Below, in pieces: positions 55,401 through 63,185 of a stretch of DNA of 64,000 nucleotides (within the stretch, counting starts at the first letter, position 1; each line of letters starts with the position of its first letter). Origin of the DNA: Verrucomicrobiia bacterium (GTDB lineage Bacteria; Verrucomicrobiota; Verrucomicrobiia; Limisphaerales; Pedosphaeraceae); NCBI GenBank assembly GCA_036268055.1, contig DATAUW010000019.1:1-64000 (forward strand). Reading direction: 5' to 3'. The notes under the pieces were generated by a model. That model worked only from the letters and a program-made list of their open reading frames with translations. It was not told the DNA's origin and ran no database searches. A program made the translations under genes and the position numbers.

Positions 55401-55765
55401 CCGCCCAGGCCGCTCGCGGATTGGTTGCTCGTGCGCAAAACATCGGCGCGGACAATTTGCGCGCCATCATCGAAAATCTTGGCAATGTGGACGGCGATTA
55501 TCTGCAAGCCGTCGCTGACGCACTGAAGGGTGAGTTTAAAGGCGTCGTCGTGCTGGGTGGAACTTCAAATGGCGCAGTCTCGCTCATCGCCACCGTTTCG
55601 CCGGAGTTCACCGCAAAAGTGCAGGCGGGAAAAATCATCCAGACGATTGCACCCATCGTCGGCGGCAAAGGCGGTGGAAAACCCGACAACGCTCGTGGTG
55701 GTGGCAAAGACATTGCGAAATTGGACGAAGCGCTCGCTAAAGCAAAAGCATTGCTCAGCGTGTAA
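52427..55765 (+). CDS. alaS: Alanyl-tRNA synthetase interrupted in frame by a RAYT transposase
   Basis: One unbroken ORF of 1112 residues; normal AlaRS is about 870-900. Residues 1-292 are the class II catalytic core ([20 protein letters not shown]; motif 3 in [14 protein letters not shown]). At residue ~293, after [10 protein letters not shown], AlaRS stops and about 218 foreign residues follow. AlaRS resumes at [26 protein letters not shown] (~512) through the tRNA-recognition helices ([14 protein letters not shown]), the editing domain ([23 protein letters not shown]) and the C-Ala domain ([16 protein letters not shown]). The join lies between catalytic and tRNA-recognition domains. No stop or frame change occurs, and every AlaRS motif I checked is intact, so the enzyme presumably works with the insert or after its removal. 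It is the only alaS in view; a second genomic copy cannot be excluded. Confidence 0.95.
   Translation: [1112 protein letters not shown]
53325..53367 (+). repeat. Left REP doublet of the RAYT element
   Basis: Hairpin 1: ACACGCG-CCCT-CGCGTGT (53325-53342). Hairpin 2: GCCGACCGCG-CCCT-CGCGGTCGGC (53344-53367), a perfect 10-bp stem. GGGGAG precedes hairpin 1. The block is bracketed by two direct copies of GGGACAAAATATTC (53302-53315 and 53390-53403). The whole doublet is translated within the alaS frame. Confidence 0.88.
53908..53950 (-). repeat. Right REP doublet of the RAYT element
   Basis: The mirror of the left end: GCCGACTGCG-GGGG-CGCAGTCGGC (53908-53931), then GCACGCG-AGGG-CGCGTGC (53933-53950) and CTCCCC. 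Small differences from the left end are mostly compensated across the stems (GACC/GGTC against GACT/AGTC), suggesting selection for structure. Confidence 0.88.
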
Positions 55766-55784
55766 CGTCCGAGGAAAATCAAAC

Positions 55785-55811
55785 GGCGGCCGGGCGCAAT
55801 GCCCGGCCGCC
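55785..55811. terminator. Bidirectional stop hairpin between alaS and the S8 protease gene
   Basis: GGCGGCCGGGC-GCAAT-GCCCGGCCGCC, an 11-bp all-GC stem between two convergent genes (alaS stop at 55765, protease stop at 55823). No clear T-run on either side, so termination may be by stem strength or factor-aided. Confidence 0.7.
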
Positions 55812-55822
55812 ATCAATCGAAG

Positions 55823-58800
55823 TTAATTAATCTTCGTGGATTTCACGCGGTAATACCGGTGCGCCGGAACTGCATTCGTATCGCCGATCATCAACACTTT
55901 GCCGCTGCCGGGGACCGATGGCAGAACAGGAATCCAATTCGAATCGGTGAGCAGGTTTTTATACTGCAAGGTGTAATTATATCCCGGCAGGCTGTTCACG
56001 AAGAGCACCAGGTTCGCATTGTTCGCCATGCCCATACCGGTGATCGCTCCCGGCGTCGTGCTGCTGTTCGTAAACATCGTATAAATCTTTGGCGGCGTCA
56101 GCACCGTGAGGACCGCGACGGAACTCGTCGCCGACCCGGCGATGTTGGAGACGACTACCCAATAATTGCCCTCCTGCGGATTTTGGATATTCGTCAACGT
56201 CAGGATATTCGAGTTCGCGCCCGCGATGTTGTTCGATTCAAACACCCATTGATACGCGAACGGCGACGTGCCGCCTGCGCTCACAAGGAACATCACATTC
56301 GTGCCCACCAGCCCGATTATATTGGTCGGCTGCGTGGTGATGAACGGCATTTGATTTGCCCCGCTGACATTCATCGCCGAATTGTTGGCGTTATCGAAAT
56401 CAGGAGTGGCGCTGCTGACGCTCACGAAGTTCGTGATCGGCCCCGGCGAAGTCGGCACCACCGTGACCGTCACAGTATTCGACATTCCCGCCAGCAAGTT
56501 CGATACGCTGCCGCTGATCGTATTGCCGTTCGTGACCATAGGAATGGAGGCCGAGACGAACGTCACATTCGTTGGCAACGTATCGCTGAACGTGATTCCC
56601 GCCGCCGCGTCCGGCCCAAGATTTTGAATCGTCGCCGTGTAAACCAGGTTCGATCCAACGATTGCCATGTTCGGCAAATCATTGCTCACACTAATACCCA
56701 CGTCCGTGGATGTGCCGCAGCAAACATAGGAGCCGTCATGAATGACGATGCTATCTATATACCAGCCTTTGACGACGGTGCTGTTGCCAATATCCGTCGC
56801 GAGACGCCAGCGGAAGAAAACTTTTTGTCCCGCAGCCGACGGCGGCAACGTGGCAGTGGTCGTGATGTAGCCGCCGGAGTTGCCACTCCAGCAGAGACGC
56901 GCGCCGAGCGGGTTACTATAATTCGTGCTGATTTCGCAGTTATAACCGCCGCTCACAAAATTTCCACCCGCCGCGATGATGTCGAAGAATGGCCCCTCGT
57001 TGATCGAAATTTCCAGCACGCCGCCGTCGTAAGCCTGGAAGAAATCTGACGGACTATTTTCCAAATCGTAATTATTGCGGAAGACGATTTGCGCGGACGA
57101 TGAAACGATCTGCGCATAACCCGAAATCAAATCGCTCGTGCCGTTCGTATTGACGTCGGCGACAAACGCGGCGTTCGGCGCGGTATCCACCTGATCAGTC
57201 ACCGTGACCCAGTTGCTCATACCGGCGGTCGCTTGATTCGTGAAATCCATCGGGAGCCCGGGCGCGCCAACTTCGTCAAAACTTTCTCCATACGTATCGG
57301 CAGGGACGAATTGGCCAAGCGGCAAGATGAAATTCACCGTGCCAAGACTGATCGAGCCATCGCTGAGTTGGAGAGTCGCGGTGATGTTGCTGCCGCAAGC
57401 GCCATTCGCGGTGAATGTAAACGGCTGGCTCGCCGCCGCGCCGCCTGCCGCCAACGCGCCGAAAGAAGCCGACTGCGTGCCACTCGGAAAAATGGAACTG
57501 TTGGTCAGAAGCGTCGCGGTAAGATTGCCAGTGCTGATCGAGCCGATGTCCTGAAGAGAAAAATTCACAGTGACCGTTTCACCCGGATCAATCGCGCCGT
57601 TACCAGGAGAGCAGCTTTCCGCCACGACCGTCGTTCCCGCCGCGGAAATGATGGGCGACGGAACGGAATTGGCATTGTAAACGACGAGGGCAAAATCCTG
57701 TGACAAGGCATTGCTGCTGTTGGGCACGCCGACCGAATTGATACTTGTGCCGTTGATTTTCACCACGAAACCACCGCCCACACCGGCGGGGAGGAAAACA
57801 CTTTCGACATTGTTGCGCGTATCGGAAACACCGCCCGTCGCGGAATATTGGCCGTTGAAAACATTGCCTTTGTAAACATTGCCGCCGACCGTGACGGTCA
57901 GGTCGAGGTTATTATTATAGGCAGCGCCGGTGGTATTGCCGGGGGCATCCGTCCACGCGACGGTTACGCGGAAAGGTTTGGTTTGATCCACGATCGTTCC
58001 GACATACGAACGGCTTTGACCGCTGGCGGTGAACATGTCTGCGGACAATTCATCGCGCAGGATGCGCGGCGTGCCGTCGAACGCGGTGCCGAGATTCATT
58101 TCGCCCATGCCCTGATTGATCGAAGGCAAGGTGTCGTTCGCCGTGGAGCCAGTCATGTAACGCGCGGAGTTCATCAGGAACGCTTTGGTCATGGCTGCGC
58201 TCGGCGGAGTATTGGATTGATTGATAAAATATTGGCGCAACAACGCCGCGCCGCCCGCCACGCAGGGAGCGGCATGACTCGTGCCGGATGACACGGTGTA
58301 AAACTGCTGATTCGTCGGAAAGAAAGGATTGCCGTTGGGACCGCCGTCCACGCCACTGCCGTTGAAGCAAGGATCGCAAGTGCCCGTGCCCGCTGGTTGC
58401 GGAATAGCCAGCGACCATTGCGCAACACCGCCACTGACGTGAGTGCCCGGCGCCATGATGTCGGGTTTTGTGCGTCCGTCCTGGCAAGGTCCGCGGCTCG
58501 AAAATGAAGCGATTTCATTCGCGCTGCTGGATTCGCTGTCTCCGATGCCGCCAAGGTCGGTGGCGCCGTTGCCGAAAGGCTGGAAGTTGTCCGCCGCGCC
58601 GACCGAGATTACGTTCTTGGCCGTGGCGGGTGTATCAATGCTTTCAACCCCATCACCGCCGCTGTTGCCTGCCGCAAAGACGATCACCATTTCCTGATTG
58701 CCCGGAGTCGAATAAAGCGAATTGGTGGATTCCGCGTCGCGAACCAGTGCGTCATAATTTTGCGCGCGACTGTCATACAACCCCCCAACGACCGCGCCCC

Positions 58801-60202
58801 AACTGTTATTGCTGATGCGCGCGCCGCCATGATGCGCCTGGGATTGAAGCGTGTTGAAATTCGGAAAATTTTGGTAGTTGGTATCGGTCTCAGGATAATC
58901 CGTATCAAAGATGACGGATGAACCAATGTTGACGAACGGACAGACGCCCAAGCCATAATGATAACCATTGGCGTCTTGGAAAGGATAGCCGGACAAATTG
59001 TCATAGCCCGCGATGATGTGGGCGTTGATTGTGCCGTGACCGTCGCAACCGACGAGCGTGTTAAAAAACTGGTTCGCGGTCGTTTCCTGGCGGGCATAAA
59101 CTTCGCGGCTCGCGCCGGCCATTGTGCCGCCCACGTGCAATCCGAAATGCGCCGGGGAAGTCGTGCCTTCATCCACACCGGTGTCCGAAACGTCCACTGA
59201 AAAACCAGACGCTGTGAATTGCGCCTGAGTAAAACCTTTGCTCGCGAGCCACGCGAGATAGCCGGGGCCGGAAGGAATATTGTTCGACAAATTGCCCGCG
59301 ACAATTTGATCCTGCCGTTCATCCAGCGGTTTCTGTGAAAAATACGGCTGGATGGAAACCACTTCCGGCTGCGCGGCGATGGTGGCGAGATCTTTCGCGT
59401 TGAGTCGCGCGACGATATTGACGTAATGCAAAACGGTGTGCGCTTGTTGCAGCGGCTCGAGTTTTAATTTATCGAGCAGTTGCATGGTGTTCGTATTCGC
59501 CGCGTCGTCCGCCATGAGTTGGATCGCAAAAAGATCAGTGCCGATTTCACGAGACCTTCCTTTTTCATCCTTCATGCGCGCGCGCGGATGGATTTTGTAA
59601 TCCGAAGTATAGGCGCCTTCCCATTGAACATGCGGAGCAGTCTCGGCGAGCTTCTGCACTTTGGCCAGGCTCGCGGAATCGCCATAGACGAGGTAAGCAT
59701 TCTCGGGGATGTAACTGACAATCGTGACACCGGCGGCGATGAGGTCATCGCGCCATTGCGGCTGGATGGGTCCGACAAAATGAATCAGGTGCAGGCGCTT
59801 GCCGGAAAAAGCGCTCAGGGTGGTCCGTTGAGCCTTGATTTCTGGCCGGGTAGTGTCCAAATGTTTGGCATTGAGCATGACGACATTGTATTCGTCATGG
59901 ATTTCCACGTCGGAATTAGTTGAAAGAACGGCTGCAGCTTCGGGGGCGTCATAAATTTGATAGTTGCCGTAGTCAGCCAGGAGGCGTCCACCTTTGGCGG
60001 CAATCTGTTGCGCCAGAACGGGATTGTTGACCTTGATTTTGTGGTGTTTTCCCTTGGCGGAGACGGCGGAAGTGGCGGGGGTATCAATCGCGAAGGAGTT
60101 AAAGCCAAACAGCGTCAAACTCAAAATTGCCAACAAACTGGCATCAAACATCCGGCGCAAAATCCACCGATGATGCATCTTCCTGGCTAAAAAATTATTC
60201 AT
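55823..60202 (-). CDS. Large secreted subtilisin-family (S8) protease with DUF11 and Ig-like modules
   Basis: 1459 residues. A signal peptide at about 18-40 (LLAILSLTLFGFNSFA) is followed by a propeptide-like region to about 310. The S8 triad is Asp in VDVSDTGVDEG (about 335), His in CDGHGTINAH (about 387) and Ser in SGTSHAAPCVAGGAALL (about 640). After a P-domain-like jelly roll come a DUF11 module (VGSNLVYTATIQNLGPDAAAGI, about 1180-1260) and an Ig-like module (ITTQPTNIIGLVGTNVMFLV, about 1290-1370). The end RYYRVKSTKIN is common in secreted Verrucomicrobia proteins. It probably degrades extracellular protein. Monocistronic, divergent from hom. Confidence 0.92.
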   Translation of the reverse strand: MNNFLARKMHHRWILRRMFDASLLAILSLTLFGFNSFAIDTPATSAVSAKGKHHKIKVNNPVLAQQIAAKGGRLLADYGNYQIYDAPEAAAVLSTNSDVEIHDEYNVVMLNAKHLDTTRPEIKAQRTTLSAFSGKRLHLIHFVGPIQPQWRDDLIAAGVTIVSYIPENAYLVYGDSASLAKVQKLAETAPHVQWEGAYTSDYKIHPRARMKDEKGRSREIGTDLFAIQLMADDAANTNTMQLLDKLKLEPLQQAHTVLHYVNIVARLNAKDLATIAAQPEVVSIQPYFSQKPLDERQDQIVAGNLSNNIPSGPGYLAWLASKGFTQAQFTASGFSVDVSDTGVDEGTTSPAHFGLHVGGTMAGASREVYARQETTANQFFNTLVGCDGHGTINAHIIAGYDNLSGYPFQDANGYHYGLGVCPFVNIGSSVIFDTDYPETDTNYQNFPNFNTLQSQAHHGGARISNNSWGAVVGGLYDSRAQNYDALVRDAESTNSLYSTPGNQEMVIVFAAGNSGGDGVESIDTPATAKNVISVGAADNFQPFGNGATDLGGIGDSESSSANEIASFSSRGPCQDGRTKPDIMAPGTHVSGGVAQWSLAIPQPAGTGTCDPCFNGSGVDGGPNGNPFFPTNQQFYTVSSGTSHAAPCVAGGAALLRQYFINQSNTPPSAAMTKAFLMNSARYMTGSTANDTLPSINQGMGEMNLGTAFDGTPRILRDELSADMFTASGQSRSYVGTIVDQTKPFRVTVAWTDAPGNTTGAAYNNNLDLTVTVGGNVYKGNVFNGQYSATGGVSDTRNNVESVFLPAGVGGGFVVKINGTSINSVGVPNSSNALSQDFALVVYNANSVPSPIISAAGTTVVAESCSPGNGAIDPGETVTVNFSLQDIGSISTGNLTATLLTNSSIFPSGTQSASFGALAAGGAAASQPFTFTANGACGSNITATLQLSDGSISLGTVNFILPLGQFVPADTYGESFDEVGAPGLPMDFTNQATAGMSNWVTVTDQVDTAPNAAFVADVNTNGTSDLISGYAQIVSSSAQIVFRNNYDLENSPSDFFQAYDGGVLEISINEGPFFDIIAAGGNFVSGGYNCEISTNYSNPLGARLCWSGNSGGYITTTATLPPSAAGQKVFFRWRLATDIGNSTVVKGWYIDSIVIHDGSYVCCGTSTDVGISVSNDLPNMAIVGSNLVYTATIQNLGPDAAAGITFSDTLPTNVTFVSASIPMVTNGNTISGSVSNLLAGMSNTVTVTVVPTSPGPITNFVSVSSATPDFDNANNSAMNVSGANQMPFITTQPTNIIGLVGTNVMFLVSAGGTSPFAYQWVFESNNIAGANSNILTLTNIQNPQEGNYWVVVSNIAGSATSSVAVLTVLTPPKIYTMFTNSSTTPGAITGMGMANNANLVLFVNSLPGYNYTLQYKNLLTDSNWIPVLPSVPGSGKVLMIGDTNAVPAHRYYRVKSTKIN

Positions 60203-60345
60203 GCACGGCGATTTTAGCTACTTGCGTGCCAGCGTAAAAATCCGGCGAACTTGCGCTTTGCAATTCCCGAAAAAAAACTCGCGCCGCGTTTGCCGTTAAA
60301 AAAAAATTGTCGCGCTCTTTATTTCACGGCATGCTCGTTGTCTTT

Positions 60346-61683
60346 ATGCGCCAGGTTAATCTAGGCATTATCGGCGGCGGCACCGTGGGTGGTGGCGTTT
60401 ATCAGGCTATTCAACGGAATGGCCCGCTGATGGCGTCGCGCCTGGGCGTCCAACTGCGCGTGGCGAAAGTTTCTCTGCGCGATCTGAAAAAAGCGCGTCC
60501 CGTAAAAATTTCTCCATCGCTCCTCACCACCGATTGGCAGAGCATCATTGACGATCCCGCCGTCAATTTGATCGGTGAATTCATTGGCGGCACGACCACG
60601 GCGCGCACGGTTGTTCTCAGCGCATTTAAAAAAGGCAAGTCGGTCGTGACCGCGAACAAGGCCCTGCTCTCCGCGCATGGCGAAGAATTGTTCGCCGCCG
60701 CGCAGGAGCATAGCGCGAATCTTTACTACGAGGCCAGCGTCGCCGGTGGCATTCCCATCATCAAAGTGTTGCGCGAAGGCCTGATCGGCAATCGCATCAC
60801 GCGCCTCTATGGAATTGTCAATGGCACGTGCAATTACATCTTGAGCCGGATGAAACTTGAAGGCGCGGATTTCGCGGAAGTGCTCGCCGATGCGCAGCGG
60901 CTGGGTTACGCCGAAGCCGAACCTTCACTGGACATTGACGGCCACGACGCCGCGCACAAGACGGGAATCCTCGCGTCGCTCGCGCATGGCTTTTGGGTGA
61001 ATCCGCAGCACATCTACGTCGAGGGAATTCGCGGAGTCACGCAGCAGGACATTCTTTTCTCCGGACAACTTGGCTACACGATAAAATTGCTGGGTATCGT
61101 CAAGCGCATGGATGATTCTGAATCCAGCAAAACGAAAGCAGTAAATCGTAAATCGCAAATTCAAGTTTCCGTTTATCCCGCGCTGGTGCCGAATTCCCAC
61201 GTGCTCGCGAACGTGAACGGAGTTTTCAACGCCATCCTCGTGCGCGGTGATGTGGTTGGCGACACTTTATATTATGGCCGTGGTGCGGGCCAGGATGCGA
61301 CGGCGAGCGCGGTATTAAGCGACCTCGCGGACGCCGCGTTGGATTTGAAGTGCGGCATCAAGAGCCGGGTTTCTCCCTTCGTTCCGCACGAACGCGAGGG
61401 CGCGGTGTTGCCGATCGGCGAAGCGGTTTGCCGCTACTACGTGCGTCTCAGCGTGATTGACAAACCTGGCACACTCGCAAAAATCACCGCCATTTTGGGC
61501 GCGGCGAACATCGGGATTTCCTCGGTGATTCAACCCGAAGGGCACGAGGGCGGAAGTGTGCCGTTGATTTTGATGATCCACGACGCGACGAATAAAAACG
61601 TGAGCCACGCGCTCGCGAAGATTGGAAAGCTGTCCGCCGTCAAGGCGCCGCCCGTGATGATCCGCGTGGAAAATTTTGACTGA
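60346..61683 (+). CDS. hom: Homoserine dehydrogenase
   Basis: 445 residues from the ATG at 60346 (MRQVNLGIIGGGTVGGGVYQ); earlier in-frame ATG (60331) and TTG (60307) starts add unconserved residues. It reduces aspartate semialdehyde to homoserine. The dinucleotide loop GGGTVGGG is at residues 9-16. GGIPIIKVLREGLIGNRITRLYGIVNGTCNYIL is the family signature with the catalytic Lys region. A C-terminal ACT domain (LSVIDKPGTLAKITAILGAANIGISSVIQ) suggests feedback control by threonine. First of hom-thrC-lysC. Confidence 0.96.
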   Translation: MRQVNLGIIGGGTVGGGVYQAIQRNGPLMASRLGVQLRVAKVSLRDLKKARPVKISPSLLTTDWQSIIDDPAVNLIGEFIGGTTTARTVVLSAFKKGKSVVTANKALLSAHGEELFAAAQEHSANLYYEASVAGGIPIIKVLREGLIGNRITRLYGIVNGTCNYILSRMKLEGADFAEVLADAQRLGYAEAEPSLDIDGHDAAHKTGILASLAHGFWVNPQHIYVEGIRGVTQQDILFSGQLGYTIKLLGIVKRMDDSESSKTKAVNRKSQIQVSVYPALVPNSHVLANVNGVFNAILVRGDVVGDTLYYGRGAGQDATASAVLSDLADAALDLKCGIKSRVSPFVPHEREGAVLPIGEAVCRYYVRLSVIDKPGTLAKITAILGAANIGISSVIQPEGHEGGSVPLILMIHDATNKNVSHALAKIGKLSAVKAPPVMIRVENFD

Positions 61684-61684
61684 C

Positions 61685-63046
61685 ATGAGCGCGCTTTTAT
61701 TTCGCAGCACCAACCAGCAATCGCCCGCCGTCAACCTGCGCGACGCCATGCTGGCCGGCCAGGCTCCCGACTGCGGGCTTTATTTCCCCGAGAAATTTCC
61801 CCGGCTCACGGCGGATGAAATCGCGGCGTTTGCAAAATTACCGTACGGTGAAATTGCCTTTCGCGTGTTGTCGCGCTTCACCGCAGGCGTGATCCCCGAC
61901 GACGCGCTCGCCGCGATGTGCCGCGAGGCTTATAACTTCGCCATTCCCATCGAGAAAACCTACGACCGCGTTTATGTCATGCGGCTGGATCAGGGGCCGA
62001 CGGCGTCGTTCAAGGATTTTGCCGCGCAGATGATGGCGCGGATGTTCGGGCAATTTTTGCGCGAGACCGGAAAGCAACTGACAATTCTCACCGCGACCAG
62101 CGGCGACACCGGCTCAGCGGTTGCGCATGCGTTTCATAATGTGCCGGGCGTGCGCGTGATCGTGCTTTTTCCGTATGACGAAGTCAGCGTGAGCCAGCGC
62201 AAGCTGATGACCACGCTCGCGGAAAATGTCCGCACGATTGCGATTGACGGAAAGTTTGACGATTGTCAGGCGATGGTGAAACGCGCCTTCGCCGACCCGG
62301 CATTGAAGCACATCCCGCTTTCCTCGGCGAACTCGATCAACATCGGTCGTTTGCTGCCGCAGAGCATTTATTATTTCTACGCGGCTTCGCGGGTGGCGCA
62401 GCCGGGCGAACCGATCGTGTTTTCCGTGCCGAGCGGAAATTTCGGCGACATGATGGGCGCGGTGGTCGCGGGACAAATGGGTTTGCCGATCAAGAAACTC
62501 ATCGTCCCCGTGAACAGCAACGATGCGTTCCCGCGCTTTCTGTCGTCGGGCAATTACGAAAAAATTGTGCCTTCGCGCAATGCTGTTTCCAACGCCATGA
62601 ACGTGGGCCATGCCAGCAACCTTGCGCGGCTCGTGGCCGTTTACGGCGGCCACATGGACGAGACCGGCAAGATCCACAAGCTGCCCGACCTCGCTGCGAT
62701 GCGCCGCGATTTATTTTCAAGTTCCGTTTCCGACGAACGCACGCGCGAAACGATCCAGGAAGTCTGGACGAAATATCAGTTGCTGCTGGAACCGCATGGC
62801 GCCGTCGCATGGCGCGGATTTTTGGATTGGCTCGCGACCGAGCCGATCGGCAATTCGCCCGCCGTTATTTTGGAAACCGCCAACCCCGCCAAGTTCCCCG
62901 AGGAAATCGAAAAAACCATCGGCTTTTCGCCCGATGTGCCTGATGCGATGACTGAACGGAATAAAATGGCGGAAGATTTCGACCGCATGGGTGCGGATTA
63001 CGGGAAATTTAAGGATTATCTGTTTGCAAAGCACAACCTAAAATAG
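61685..63046 (+). CDS. thrC: Threonine synthase
   Basis: 453 residues from the ATG at 61685, one base after the hom stop. This PLP enzyme makes threonine from O-phosphohomoserine. The N-terminal part has the class-typical LRDAMLAGQAPDCGLYFPE. The PLP Lys is in GPTASFKDFAAQMMAR (Lys about 113), and TATSGDTGSAVAHAF binds the cofactor phosphate. The long form with VPSGNFGDMMGAV and NSNDAFPRFLSSGNY is the class 1 (E. coli/yeast-like) enzyme. It lies between hom and lysC. Confidence 0.96.
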   Translation: MSALLFRSTNQQSPAVNLRDAMLAGQAPDCGLYFPEKFPRLTADEIAAFAKLPYGEIAFRVLSRFTAGVIPDDALAAMCREAYNFAIPIEKTYDRVYVMRLDQGPTASFKDFAAQMMARMFGQFLRETGKQLTILTATSGDTGSAVAHAFHNVPGVRVIVLFPYDEVSVSQRKLMTTLAENVRTIAIDGKFDDCQAMVKRAFADPALKHIPLSSANSINIGRLLPQSIYYFYAASRVAQPGEPIVFSVPSGNFGDMMGAVVAGQMGLPIKKLIVPVNSNDAFPRFLSSGNYEKIVPSRNAVSNAMNVGHASNLARLVAVYGGHMDETGKIHKLPDLAAMRRDLFSSSVSDERTRETIQEVWTKYQLLLEPHGAVAWRGFLDWLATEPIGNSPAVILETANPAKFPEEIEKTIGFSPDVPDAMTERNKMAEDFDRMGADYGKFKDYLFAKHNLK

Positions 63047-63185
63047 GTGGCATCGGCATTTAAAGGGAATTTTTGGCCCGTTCCTCGACTGCCAAATCCA
63101 GTCTTTTCAAAACCAGGAACTCTGATACCTTCCCCTTCCCGTTTCCGTTGCCGGAATTTTTGCCGGCGCGGGAGCGAAGCATTTT

